Shown: piece by piece, positions 11,415-22,873 of the stretch
Layout: every line of letters starts with the position of its first letter
Numbering within the stretch: position 1 is the first letter of the stretch
Assembly: GCA_029204225.1 (NCBI GenBank)
Contig: CM055094.1
Location: forward strand, 64,132,714-64,196,713
Source of the DNA: Diphasiastrum complanatum
Lineage: Eukaryota > Streptophyta > Lycopodiopsida > Lycopodiales > Lycopodiaceae
Length of the DNA: 64,000 bases
Direction of reading: 5' to 3'
The notes under the pieces: model-generated
The model's input: the letters and a program-made list of their open reading frames with translations, nothing else
The model's database searches: none
What the model was told of the DNA's origin: nothing
Position numbers and translations under genes: made by a program

Positions 11415-12113
11415 TGTTAAAATTTCACAATTCTAGCTTGACAATTTTGGTCACATGCATTGTAATTGGCAAGATGGCCATGTGTATAGATGCCACATGT
11501 GCCAAATAGCATAGGATGCTTTCCCAAGTCTTCATTCCTCATGTTACATTGTCATAGCATCTTTGAAATGAGGCCAAAGTGTGCTTAGATAAGCTAGAGA
11601 AATTCTAGGAGCTAAAAATAGCATGTTTTACAATGTTTTTGGATCTTGAGATCTTGACCCCATATCAGGGTGGATCCAATGACCTATTAGGTTAGATGTT
11701 AGGGTTAGGTTATGATAAGTACAGATATGCCCTAAAATGTTCAGATCCATGCTTGAAATGCATAAATGTATGATGGGATCTCCATCCAAATATGAAAAAA
11801 AATCGAGTTTTTCCACGTCTATCACCATTGTCTTTTGGTGGCGAGTTCTAGCTATTGGATGTGAATGATTTTATGCATTAATTACTTGCTTTGGAAGGTA
11901 CTGGAGTTGTTTACAGGTCTAAGAAGCTTGTTGTACTTTACTTTAGTGTATTTGATCAAATCTATGTGCCTATTGTAGAGTTAAATGCCAAATTAGCTAG
12001 TTTTGGTAACTAGTCTTTATTCTAGCTCATAGTTTGGATCTAGGTCTTTGATTTGTGCATTCTCCATCACTTTAAGGATTGATTGGGATTGAATTTGCTG
12101 TAAAATTTTGTCA
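11415..12113 (+). repeat. E1 5' LTR
   Basis: Begins TGTTAAAATTTCACAATTC and ends AAAATTTTGTCA directly before the primer site. Matches 15787-16483 along its length. A second copia (E2) has LTRs with the same start (TGTTGAAATT) and end (AATTTTGTCA), so the two are related. Confidence 0.92.
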
Positions 12114-12126
12114 TGATATTAGAGCC
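12114..12126 (+). other. E1 primer-binding site
   Basis: TGATATTAGAGCC matches the plant copia site TGGTATCAGAGCC (complement of initiator Met-tRNA 3' end) except for transitions that look like C-to-T and G-to-A decay. Confidence 0.8.
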
Positions 12127-12923
12127 TAATCAAAAGTGAGCTTTAGATTTGATTTTCTCAAGCTTAGATCCTAGATTTGAGTAGTATTGGGTTTGCCCTT
12201 GCTATTAGTTGCTAATCTAGTGATTGTACTTTCAAATTTGGTTTCATTCGAGTGATAATAGATCAAAGGGAACTTGTTTTGCTGAGTTATAGCTGCAGGA
12301 ACTGACCCATTTCCATTCAACCAAACCAAATTAGAAAGTTCTTATGAGTTGAATCTTTGAGTACATGTCTCCTAGTAGAGATTTTCATAAGGATTTGAAT
12401 GCCACCACTCTTTAGAAACTTGGATTAGCCATTTGAGAGCTTAATTAGGTAGTTCTTAGGCTTCTTAAGGTCCTAAAATATATCTTTTAGGTTCAGATCA
12501 GGTGTTTTGATGTTTTCTTCATCTAGAAATGCAAAACTATTGAAAATTGTGTTTATATTCTACTCGGTTTTAGATAGGTTTGTGTTTGAATATGTCAATG
12601 TGATTCAACCTGAATTTAAAAGGCTTTATTTGTAAGAAATTTGTGTGTTATAAAGTGCTTTTGGTTCAGTATAGGTGGATTCACCCTTCTTGTGAAGTTG
12701 AGATCAAGGAAAAGACTAGTTTTGATCAAATCTATAGTAAATTGAGCTAGGTTTGGATCTAGTTTGGATCTTAAAGATTGATCAAGCTCAAGATCACCTT
12801 AGATCTTGTTGAGAAATCAGAGAGTGATTCATCTCAAGTCCCAAAGAGAGTGGGATAGCTAGTAGTGATCATATCTTGTACAATCTATCTTGTTTCATTG
12901 AATCTATTTCCCTATCATTGAAG

Positions 12924-14685
12924 ATGGCATGCATAAGTGCCTATCTTTTGGATTCTAATGATAGATTGAACTCTTCAAATTATTCAATTTGGAAGTTAAG
13001 AATGGAATCCATCAAGACTTGATGGATATTGTGAATGGAGAGGAAGATGAGCCAATCCATCCACAAGAAGCAACTAAATACAAGAGAAGAAGAAAAAAAT
13101 GAATGTTGCAAATGATTTGCTCAAAGAAGTAAGAGCATGTACCTCAGCCCAAGAGGCTGGGGAGACTCTTCAAAAGATCTATGAGTCCAAGAATACCTCA
13201 AGATTACTTTCCCTCAAGAACCAAGTTCCTCAATGCTTCCAAGGAAAGAGTGAGAGTGGATATCAATTTGTTTTGAGCGTGAAAGATTTGAACAAAGAGC
13301 TTACTTATGTTGGTGAACCTATTGAAGAGAGTGAGCTTGTGCAAATACTTTTGAATGGCTTATGTAGTGACTTTACTAACCTTGTTCAAAGCTATGCTAA
13401 CATGGGAAACTTGCCTACACTTGAAGACCTTCAAAGTGTGTTGATGGCCGAGGAGAGTAGGAAGGCTCATATCAAATCAAGGATTGAGAGGCTCTCCATC
13501 AATGATGGTGATGACAAAGCCTTATTTTTAAAGAGCAAAGGCAAAGTAAAGAGAAAGGGAGGAGCATTCAAAAAGGAGAAAGCAAAGGATGGAGATCAAG
13601 GAGGATCCACATCCTCATCATCACAAGTCAAGCCCAAGAAGGACAAATCTAAGATCAAGTGCTACTATTGTAGCGAGATGGGGCACTCTGCCTCAGAATG
13701 CTTCAAGAGGAAGCAAGATAAAATTCAAGCGGAGGAAGAGAGTTATCATGAGGACTCACTCATGATGTCAACTTTTTCATCATCAAATGTCAAAGGTGAA
13801 GATCCTTGGTGGATAGATAGTGGGACTAGCTCCTACATGTCAGGTAGAATATTTTTCTCAACTCACACCTTATGTAGGACCTATAAAGTCCATTTTACAG
13901 CAAATTATCATGAATGTAAAGTTGAAGGTGTGGGATCCATTCCCTTATGCTTAGGATCTTCCAAGAAGACTAAGATAGATGATATTCTCTTCATTCTTAG
14001 CATCACTAAGAATTTGCTTAGTGTTGGCCAACTTTTAGATCATGGTTTCATTGTGGAGTTCTCTACTAATGTATGCAACATCAAGAAGAATGGAAAGATT
14101 ATAGCAAAAGGAAGAAGGTTTGGGAGGTTGTTTAAGCTTGATGCTTTTGTTGATCCTAACCAATTTGCGATAGTAGCCAAGGAGGACAAGATGACCACAA
14201 ATGATTTGTGGCACAAGAGCCTTGGTCACATCGACACCAAGTCTATGGAAGTCATGTGCAAGGAGGAGCTTGTTCTAGGCCTTCCAATATCCATGGAAAA
14301 GGAGGAAAAGGTTTGTGAAGCATGTGCTTTGGCTAAATCACATAGGTTGCCTTTCTCTAACACTATCACTAAGACTACTCACCCTCTTAAGTTGATTTAT
14401 TTTGATGTACATTTTGCTAGCACAAAGAGCAATGGTAGAGCCACAATGTTTGTAATCTTGAATGATGAATCCTCTAAGAATCATATTGGCAAAGATATGA
14501 TTGAGATCAAGGAGGAGCTTGATCAAGAGGAGGAGCAAAATCCGAGGGCTTCAACTATTCCAAGTAGAGCCACAAGAGCAAAGATGGAGCTATCAATGCT
14601 CATTTTTGTGGACAAGGAAAGGAAAGTTGGAAAGGAGGTACATTTTGTACTTCATTTTTTGAGTTTTGTAATGAACTCCCTTTGA
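12924..14685 (+). pseudogene. E1 gag-protease-integrase N-terminal polyprotein
   Basis: Gag starts at ATG 12924 ('MACISAYLLDSNDRLNSSNY', the usual copia gag start). Frameshifts near 13019 and 13085 precede a 528-codon open frame from 13099. In that frame: gag (residues 1-150), a Lys-rich linker, a zinc knuckle C-X2-C-X4-H-X4-C ('CYYCSEMGHSASEC', about 186-199), aspartic protease with 'WIDSGTSS' (about 236), GAG-pre-integrase ('DLWHKSLGHIDTKSME', about 367; 'CEACALAKSHRLPF', about 404) and the first few residues of the integrase core with its first Asp ('LIYFDVHFASTKSNG'). It then jumps to an acidic linker, so the rest of integrase and all RT are deleted. The long open frame after such a deletion is notable. 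Confidence 0.9.
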
Positions 14686-14695
14686 ATTCTAAAGT

Positions 14696-15163
14696 ATGGA
14701 ACAAAAGTCATATCTACTTACTCTAGAGTGTGCTAGAAGTAAGCGTGACATTTTCATTCATAAGTTGAAAGATTTTGACTTCATTCTCAAAGAGGCATAT
14801 TGTGAACCTTGTATGAGAGTAAGTGAATCATCCTTGAAGGACACTTATGTCCATACAAGAGTATTTGGCCTCATTAGTTTCAAGTTCATCAAGTATGTAA
14901 TGCAAATTGCTAGTGGTAAGCAATCTAGTCAATTGTGGGCTAGTAAATTTGGTTTAAATAATCTTGGTGATTGTTTTGTTGACTTGAAAAATCATATTGA
15001 GAAGGAGAACATTCAGGTTTGGAGACCTGAAAACAAAGTCCATGAGAGTCTTGAAGAAGATCATGGTTTGCATCCATGTTTTCATCATCAACACCAAGAG
15101 GGAGTGAGCATGATGAAGAAAAAAGACACCAGGAAAAAGAGACCTGAATCTACATCAATATGA
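14696..15163 (+). CDS. E1 second frame, integrase-derived (155 codons)
   Basis: Starts 11 bp after the end of the gag-protease frame. 'LLTLECARSKRD' resembles the integrase segment NRTLMECARSM, and 'HTRVFGLISFKFIK' resembles HLRVFGC-SY-H in the integrase C-terminal half. The middle is heavily altered and no catalytic residue remains. C-terminus is His/Lys-rich. It is either a decayed integrase that kept an open frame or a captured unknown sequence. No function assigned. Confidence 0.5.
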   Translation: MEQKSYLLTLECARSKRDIFIHKLKDFDFILKEAYCEPCMRVSESSLKDTYVHTRVFGLISFKFIKYVMQIASGKQSSQLWASKFGLNNLGDCFVDLKNHIEKENIQVWRPENKVHESLEEDHGLHPCFHHQHQEGVSMMKKKDTRKKRPESTSI

Positions 15164-15167
15164 AAGT

Positions 15168-15665
15168 TTGGGTAAAGAGAAAGGAGCAGCAAGGAAGTTT
15201 ATCCATATCTCCCTTTACTCATCTTATTTTGTGTTTGATAAAAAACATGTCTTGTTTTTCACAAAGTTCTTCGATGATGTTAGTATGAACATTGTTTTTC
15301 ATCCTATATCTTATGATGATGAAATAGTGATCATTACTACTTTTATTGGAGTTTCAAATATGTGTTCAAAGGCCTCATCTTGTGATCCATTCACTCTTGA
15401 ATTTCCAAGGAATGAAGACCTTCATTGGAAGGATGCCAAGTTGAAGTTCATTGTTTTGGTGGATAAAGAGATGGTGATATCTCAAGCTTTGGTTGTATGT
15501 GCTTCATACAAAAGTTGGATCTTTTTTCATGTTTATTTCGAGGAGAAGGCTCACATTTTGCAGCCCAAGGTGATCATTCAACAACCTACCAAAGATAAAG
15601 CTTGGATCTTGAAGACAACCTTTATGGAGCTCTCACTACATTTGACAACTTGGAGCTCAAATTAA
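15168..15665 (+). CDS. E1 third frame, unrecognised (165 codons)
   Basis: Separated from the preceding frame by 4 bp and ending 121 bp before the 3' LTR. It contains 'HPISYDDEIVIITTFIGVSN' and 'FEEKAHILQPKVIIQQPTKD'. I recognise no domain, signal or membrane segment. Its place between pol remnants and the polypurine tract is where some plant LTR elements carry an extra gene, but it may also be scrambled pol. Confidence 0.4.
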   Translation: MGKEKGAARKFIHISLYSSYFVFDKKHVLFFTKFFDDVSMNIVFHPISYDDEIVIITTFIGVSNMCSKASSCDPFTLEFPRNEDLHWKDAKLKFIVLVDKEMVISQALVVCASYKSWIFFHVYFEEKAHILQPKVIIQQPTKDKAWILKTTFMELSLHLTTWSSN

Positions 15666-15786
15666 GTTCTTATTGTAATGAGTGATCATACTCACTACGT
15701 ACATCAAGAGCCTGTAAATTATGTTGTTTTTGTGCATGTAATTATTATTGATCCAAGATAGTCTCATCAAGCTAAATTGGGAGGAG

Positions 15787-16483
15787 TGTTGAAATTTCAC
15801 AATTCTAGCTTGACCAATTTTGGTCACATGCATTGTAATTGGCAAGATGGCCATGTAAATAGATGCCACATGTGTCAAATAGCATAGGATGCTTTCCCAA
15901 GACTTCATTCCTCATATTACATTGTCATAGCATCTTTGAGATGAGGCCAAAGTGTGCTTAGATAAGCTAGAGAAATTCTAGGAGCTAAAAATAGCATGTT
16001 TTACATTGTTTTTGGATCTTGAGATCTTGACCCCATATTAGGGTGGATCCAATGACCTATTAGGTTAGATGTTAGGGTTAGAGTTGATAATTACAGAGAT
16101 GCTCTAAACTTTCAGATCCATGCTTGAAATGTATAAATGTATGATGGGAACTCCATCCAAATATGAAGAAAAATCGAGGTTTTCCACTTCTATCAACATT
16201 GTCTTTTGGTGGCGAGTTCTGGCTATTGGATATGAGTGATTTTATGCATTAATTACTTGATTTGGAAGTTACTAAAGTTGTTTACAGGTCTGAGAAGCTT
16301 GTGGTACTTTAATTTAGTGTATTTGATCAAATCTATGTGCCTATTGTGGAGTTAAATGCCAATTAGCTAGTTTTGGTAACTAGTCTTGACTCTAGCTCAT
16401 AGTTTGGATCTAGATCTTTGATTTGTGCATTCTCCATCACTTTTAGGATTGATTGGGATTGAATTTGATGTAAAATTTTGTTA
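15787..16483 (+). repeat. E1 3' LTR
   Basis: Starts TGTTGAAATTTCAC after the purine tract GGGAGGAG and ends AAAATTTTGTTA. Note the terminal TTA where the 5' LTR has TCA. Confidence 0.92.
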
Positions 16484-16565
16484 GCTTTATGTGCTCTTGC
16501 CTTAGAATTGTCAAGCTACATTGATTCTATCTTGTTGGTGCTAGATCTATGTGCAATCACACACA
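16484..16565 (+). repeat. Right part of the repeat split by E1
   Basis: GTCAAGCTACATTGATTC to ACACACCTTAG equals 28788-28847. Homology stops at 16566, where a different sequence (TGTCGCGAATGG) begins. Confidence 0.85.
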
Positions 16566-17680
16566 CCTTAGTGTCGCGAATGGTTTTGTTTCGTTGTCGC
16601 GAACGATTTTTTTTCTTTGAATTTTCTTTTTGTGGAAGCTCACATGAACCTAGACACACGACTACACATCACAGAACAGATTCCATTCTAGCAATCAAGA
16701 CAATGGAAGACAAGGGGATGCATGAAAATAGAGAAATCAAATTATCAGTTTAGTTTTTAGAGCGAGATGGTCAGTGTCTCGCTCGTTGGCGGCCTGACGC
16801 TCTGCTCTTTCACTGTGTTCTGCTTGTTGGCAGACTTTCATGCACAATTGTTTCGTTTCTCTTCTTTTTCTTTTCTGCTCTACTCTCTCTGTCTCACTAT
16901 TTCTATTTTGATCCAGAAGAATTAGTTTATGTCTCCATTGTGTGGAGTTTACAAGATAGCTAAACAAAGAATTACAAGAGTAGTTAACACTAATCAACCA
17001 ATCAGTTACTCTTCGTTGTTGCTACCCATTTCAGTTGGGCGTGAAGTTTAAGACTCCAAGCCCGTTGAGCTACCAGCTGGCAGCGCGAAAGATTCCCTTT
17101 GGTTTCTTTTCGTTTCATTTTGTCTTGCGTTGCTTTGCGATTTTTGCAATCCTGGAGGTATGTTTGATTTTTGCGAATGGTTCGTCTCTCGTTCGTCTTG
17201 GAAACATGTTGACTTTTGTGAACTGTTTGACTTTTGCGAATCGTTCGACCTTTGAGTCAAGGCATGTTGACTTTCACATCACGACAAAGTTGCAGGAGTT
17301 CGCCATTTCTAAAACTCTCTCTTGAACCTTGCAGCTTTGCATGTTTAATCCAATTGTCTTTCTTTGCTTGGTAAAGAGTGGCTTGTCGAGCGGCTTTGTG
17401 AGAAACACATGGACCAATCAAAACACTCAAATTTGAAATCTACGTAACGTAACTTTTTGAGTTCACATTTTGATTTCACACTAAAAATGGCATAACTTTT
17501 TAGTGGTAAGTTTGAATTTAGCGGAGTTTGGTGCATTGGAAAGCGCTCGACAAGAGATTTTCAATGATATGTTACATGACATACTTCTAAACTAGAATTA
17601 AAAAGTTATGGCAAGTCAAAAGTATTAGTGTTATAATATTTTAATAATATAAACTACATCTTGCACGAATTCTTAAAGGG
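16566..17680. repeat. LTR-like sequence with TTCGCGAA-type motifs
   Basis: Contains clusters of TCGCGAA, TTGCGAATCGTTCG and GTGAACTGTT near 16566-16610 and 17100-17260. The segment 16750-16850 (CAGTGTCTCGCTCG, GTGTTCTGCTTGTTGGCAGA, CTTTCATGCACA) is repeated in inverse orientation near 42975-43065. It adjoins the 3' side of a minus-strand copia pol remnant and may be that element's LTR. No gene seen. Confidence 0.5.
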
Positions 17681-17689
17681 TCTTTTTGG

Positions 17690-18447
17690 AGCTCAAAACT
17701 CCTCTAATGGAAGTTGCGACGTATTCAGCTTCGCAAGAAGACTGAGCTACCAAGGTATGCTTTTTGCATATTCAGCTGATTGTAGCTCTGCACGCTATGG
17801 TACACCCTCTAGTTATAAACTTGTTGTCATCTTTGCAGCTCGCCCAGCTTGCATCACTATAGTGGTGCAGCTCGAATCCTTTTCTTTCGTTTTTTGCTCT
17901 ATAGGTTAATCCCATATTTTGGTTCCCCTTCAGATATTGTAGGATTCGTTTCGCCATTTGCCAATGTGCCATGCCAAAATGGGAAGGGAATTGGCTTAAG
18001 GCGTAAATAGAGAAAGCTAGATCGGGTCTAGTACAAATCGTAAGGTACATCAGACTACCGATTAGGTTTTGGTAGGGTATACCTGCCATCTTATGTTCTT
18101 CCTCTTCTACTTTTAGGCAATCATGCTTCGTCAGCTTGGCACCAACAATCATTGGTGTGGCCTTTTCTTTGCAGTCCATCATGTGATACTGCTTGAGCAC
18201 CTTTCTGGCATATTCAAACTGACTCAAGTGCATTTCACCCTTTGTTCGATCTCTTCTGATCTCCAGCCCAAGGCATTTCGTTGTTTCTCCTAGATCTGTG
18301 ATTTCATAACTTTCATAAATCTGACTCTTCGTGTCTTTGATCAGCATCAAGGAATCATCCACGAAAATAGTCAGTATCACAAAATCCTTTCCTACTCTTT
18401 TTATGTAGACATTACAGTCCAGTTGTGTAGGATTGAAGTCTAGAGAC
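17690..18447 (-). pseudogene. Minus-strand copia RT and RNase H remnant (3' portion)
   Basis: RT palm 'VILTIFVDDSLMLIKDTK' (F-V-D-D for Y-V-D-D), 'FEYARKVLKQYHMMDCKEKA', 'GSLMYLTICTRPDLAFSIYA', connection to RNase H 'HHYSDASWASCKDDNK', then after a frameshift 'KHTLVAQSSCEAEYVATSIR' near 17700-17750. Its upstream (N-terminal) continuation lies at 23670-23742, beyond element E2. Confidence 0.9.
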
Positions 18448-19239
18448 TGTTGAAATTGAAAAATAATCCAGCTTGACTTTAGGCTTGCTACAAACTTTGT
18501 ACTATGCAAATATGTTGTTCCATAAATGCAAATGCCAAATTTGGCCTATATAGAACTCAAGCTATATGTATATGTCATATCTAGTTGCATGATTACAACT
18601 TGCATATAGATTGTAGACTTGGAAATAGCAAAAATATGCTTGTAGAAACTCGTGGCATTTCACATGCATTAATTGTAAGTGATCCATAGTGACATGCAAG
18701 GCATGCACAAAGTGAAATGGACACATGCATGATGATTTGCACAAATCTAGTTAGAACTAGGACACTTGGTAAAAGTAGGTAGAGGTACATGCATGAGATG
18801 TGACAAATGTCACGTAGACTCTAGTTTCCACTTTAGGTGTCATTGAAAGGTGGATGGATGTGGTTCTACCTTGAGCTACCTCAAACTCCATAAATATGTG
18901 TAGCCATTCTCATATTTTTTTATGAAGAACCAAAGCTTTGTAGCCATCTCATGCCATTTTGGATCCACACCATTTTTGCTCGATGTCTCTCTCTCTTTCT
19001 CTCTCTAACTCATGTTGAAGCTAATGCTCATACACTAATTTCTTGTACTTTTGCTCATTTATGATTCATTGCTATCATTCTCTGATTCTTAGCATGCTAG
19101 ATTGTGGTTAAGCCATAACTTGTGTACTAGATCTTGCTATTCAATCTAGAATCAGGTTATTGTGCTAATTATAAAGCTTAATAATATTTATCATACTTGT
19201 GGATCATCCCCACACGTGTGAATTCTGGAAATTTTGTCA
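18448..19239 (+). repeat. E2 5' LTR
   Basis: Starts TGTTGAAATTGAAAAATAATCC and ends GGAAATTTTGTCA; near-identical to 22874-23669. A CT-rich tract (TCTCTCTCTCTTTCTCTCTC, near 18985) lies in the presumed R/U5 part. Confidence 0.95.
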
Positions 19240-19251
19240 TGGTATCAGAGC
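19240..19251 (+). other. E2 primer-binding site
   Basis: TGGTATCAGAGC directly after the 5' LTR: a perfect plant copia initiator Met-tRNA site. Confidence 0.95.
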
Positions 19252-19679
19252 TAGATTGAGCTTTGCATGCTAACATCTCTGATTGTACAAGAATTTGAGA
19301 GCTAATTCAAGCAAAAAAACAGTTATACACTTTTTCTTACCTTTCTATGAAGTGTGTTTGGATCAAATCGAATTGAAACTGAATTTTTAGGTTTGAAAAG
19401 TGATAGGACGAAATTCTGGAATTTTGCACGTGTGAAAATCAGAGATTTTCAGTCCCTTTTATCTCCTTTCTAGTTGATCCAAAGATAGTGGTGTTATAAC
19501 TTGATGGAAAGCTTATGAAGTGTACTTTCCATAAAAATTGAAATCAAATCAATCTGTTGGGTCTATCAAGAGCTATAAGCTCTTAAAGAGGGTAGGGATA
19601 GGTCCAAAATCCAAGTGACCACTTTTTGATTTGATTCAATCTTGCTTTGTCTTGAATCCATTGTTTTGAGCATTTCTTC

Positions 19680-22600
19680 TATGGCAAGAAGGGGCACTAT
19701 GCCTCTAATTGCTTTAAAAAAAAGCAACTCAAGCAAGCAAATCTCTCCAAAGAGATTGAAGAAGATTTTGTTGCAAGTGATGGAGAAGGATCACTCATGG
19801 TGTCGAGTTTTTCTTCATCACCTTTCAAGAAAGATGGAGCTTGGTACATAGATAGTGGAGCTTCTTCACATATGTGCTGTTCAAAGGAGTCTTTTGACTC
19901 AATTGTACCTTACAAAGGACTTAAGAGATCTATTTACACTGCAAATGATCATGAGTGCTCTATTGAAGGAATTGGCAACATTCCATTGAAACTTGCTTCT
20001 TCTAACATTCTTTCACTTTCCAATGTTCTTTTCATTCCTAAACTTACAAAGAACTTGGTAAGTGTTGGAAAGTTGCTTAATAGTGGTTGTGATGTAAAGT
20101 TCAACTCCAATACTTGCTTTATCAAGAAAAATGATGAGGTCCTAGCTAATGGATCTAGATATGGTAGAATTTTCAAGTTGAATTCTTATGAGAATGCAAA
20201 CTTTTGTGAAGTTGCTCTTTTATCTAAGGAGGAGTTGTGGCATAGAAGGTTGGAGCATCCTAACTTTAAGTCTATGTCTTCTATGGTAAAAAAAGCTAAG
20301 GCTGTTGGCCTTCCAAAATCATTTTCCAAAGATTTCAAGCTTGTGAGGCTTGTGCTATTGCAAAATCACATAGAAAGCCATATCAAAAGTCTTTTATCAA
20401 GACTACTCATCCTTTGGAGCTTATGCACTCGGATGTTCATTTTTCTTCTTCTAAAAGTATTGGTGGTGCAACATGTTTTGTCACCTTTATTGATGACTTT
20501 ACTAGATATACTTGGTTGTATCTACTTTCTTCAAAAACTATGGTATTTGATCACCTCCTAATCTTCAAAGCTTATGTTGAGAAACAGTTTTCTTTCAAAG
20601 TTAAAGCTTTAAGATGTGATGGAGGAGGTGAATACATCTCCAACAAATTTTATGAATATTGTGAAGGTGAAGGAATAAAGAGAGAGTTTTCTTGTGCTTA
20701 TTCTCCATCTCAAAATGGAGTTGTTGAGATGAAAAACCAATCTTTATGTGAATGTGCTAAAGCAATCCGAGTTGAAGCTTCTTTGCCTATTGAATATTGG
20801 GGTGAAGCAATAAATTGTGCAAACTATTTGTGCAATAGATTACCTCACAATGCACTTGCTGGAAAATCACCTTATAAAGTCTTGTTTAAGAAGAAACCTA
20901 AGGTAGATCACCTTAGAGTTTTTGGATGTGCTTGCTTTGTTCATGTACCCTTGGAAACAAGGAAAAGAGATGATCCTAATTCTATCAAAGGGATCATGGT
21001 TGGATATGCATCCAACAAGAAGGCTTACAGAATCTATGTTCTCTCTACCTCAACTACAATTGAGAGTAGGGATATTATATTCCATGAGGATCAAAAATAC
21101 ATTCTTGAGGAGGCCGAGTTCAAAGATTCTTAAAAAGATACTCCAATCATCACCCTTGAAGACTATCATGGAGAGATGGGGCCGAGAATTGAGGAGGAGT
21201 CACCTCGAATTTTTTTCACCAAGGAGGTCTCAAAGAGAAAGATCCGAGCCTAGGAGGCTTACATATGAAGATAGAGGCAAGCAAGTGGAACTCAACTCCA
21301 CTAATTGTGCTTATTTTATTTCACATGATGAGCCAAAGGATATATATGATGCACTTCGAAGGAATGGTTTCTTGCCATGAAGGAGGAATATGATGCTTTG
21401 ATGGCCAACAAGACATGGGAGCTTGTGGATCTTCCATCCAACAAGCACGCCATTGGTTGCAAGTGGGTTTTTCGAGTCAAGTATAATCAAGATGGCACAA
21501 TCAACAAGTACAAGGCAAGGCTTTGTGCAAAGGGTTTTGCTCAAGTTTATGGACTTGACTATGAGGAGACTTTTGCTCCAGCTGCAAAGATGGTATCAAT
21601 TAGAATCATAATTTCTATTGCTTATTTTTTCAATTGGCAAGTTCTTCAACTAGATGTCTCTAATGCATTTTTATATGGATATCTAGAAGAAGAGATCTAT
21701 ATGGATCAGCCTATTGGGTTCATCCATGACAAAGACAAAGTTTGCTTGCACTTCAAAAGTCTATATGGACTAAAGCAAGCTCCAAGGTCATGGTATTCTC
21801 GACTTAACACCTTTTTTGAGTCACTAGGATTTAATCTTAGTAACTACGATCCTTCCTTATATGTCAAGTTTTTTGATAGAGATATTGTCATCCTTCTTAT
21901 TTATCTTATGATATCATTCTAACAGGAAGTTGTATCAAGTTAGTTGAGGAAACCAAGATTCCACTTGGAAAAGAGTTCAAGATGCAAGATCTTGGAAAAA
22001 TTCACTACATATTAGGATTAGAGATTGACTTTCTTAAAGATAAAGCTTTTGTATGTCAATCCAAGTATGATCTTTTAATGTTAAAAAAGTTCAATATGTT
22101 AGATTGTAAGAGTATAGAAACTCCTATGGAGCAAATTGTAAAAGACCCTAACAAAGGTCACGATGAAAGATCCTTCGTGGACATCACTCTTTTTAGGAGT
22201 CTTATAGGCTTCTTAATTTGGCTCACAATAACTAGACCTGACATAAGTTTTAGTGTTCATAAGTTGAGCCAAGCTATGTAAAATCCTACTATTCATCATT
22301 GGAAAATGGCCAAGAGAGTGCTTAGATACATATCTTCAACTTTTGATTATGGTTTATTGTATAAAAGTGAAGATCTTTCTATTGTTGGCTATTCAGACTC
22401 GGATTTTGCAAGTGATAGGGCAGATCGAAAATCTACAAGTGCTTATGTCATATATCTTGGAGAAAAATTGATATCTTGGCTTTCCAAAAAGCAAGATACT
22501 GTATCACTTTCATCTTGTGAAGCTGAGTATAAAGCACTCACTACAACAACAAAGGAAGTGGTTTGGGTCAAGAGGTTGCTAGTGGAGCTAAAGATAATCA

Positions 22601-22826
22601 TGGAAGATGATCTACCTATGATTATGTGTGACAACATTTCGGCACAAGCCCTTGACAACAACCCGATATTCCATGCAAGGAGCAAACACATCTAAGTTGC
22701 ACATCACTTTGTGAGAGAGAAGCTCATTGGAGGGGAAATCTACTCGGAGCACATCGACACATCATCTTGTATTGCAAATTTGCTCACCAAAGTTCCTTCA
22801 TCAAGAATAGAGCCAATCTTGGAGTA
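19680..22826 (+). pseudogene. E2 copia polyprotein (protease, integrase, RT, RNase H)
   Basis: Zinc-knuckle remnant ('FYGKKGHYASNCFKKK', first Cys pair damaged), protease 'WYIDSGASSHMCC' at about 19845, GAG-pre-integrase 'ELWHRRLEHPNFKSMSS', integrase with all three acidic residues in place ('MHSDVHFSSSKS' at 20432, 'LRCDGGGEYISNKFYEY', 'SPSQNGVVEMKNQSL'), RT 'IGCKWVFRVKYNQDGTINKY' and 'LYGLKQAPRSWYSRL', RNase H 'SLSSCEAEYKALTTTTKEVV'. Damage: gag lost, frameshift at about 20345, stop at 21131, a 1-nt deletion that destroys the Y-V-D-D site at about 21905-21912, stops at 22279 and 22692. The latter two look like CAA to TAA. It ends 'IEPILE'. Confidence 0.95.
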
Positions 22827-22873
22827 ATACCAAGATCCATGTTCAAGTCAACATAGAATGTTTTTAGGAGGAG

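Larger units (their letters stand above)
11415..16483 (+). mobile_element. Copia element E1, non-autonomous, both LTRs present
   Basis: 5' LTR 11415-12113 (699 bp), primer site, gag/protease/partial integrase, two extra frames, polypurine tract AAATTGGGAGGAG at 15774-15786, 3' LTR 15787-16483 (697 bp). The LTRs differ by scattered substitutions and small indels, so the insertion is old. RT and RNase H are absent, so mobility would have needed another element's enzymes. Flanks resemble GGTTT (left) and GCTTT (right), an imperfect target duplication, which agrees with the uninterrupted sequence GGTTTCATGTGC at 28768. Confidence 0.93.

Noticed and set aside
11628-11828. Minus-strand 66-codon frame
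   Set aside because: It lies in the E1 5' LTR and is not kept intact in the 3' LTR.
16737-16997. Minus-strand 86-codon frame rich in Arg/Glu/Lys
   Set aside because: It lies over LTR-like sequence with a diverged inverted partner near 43 kb; no domain and no frame conservation.
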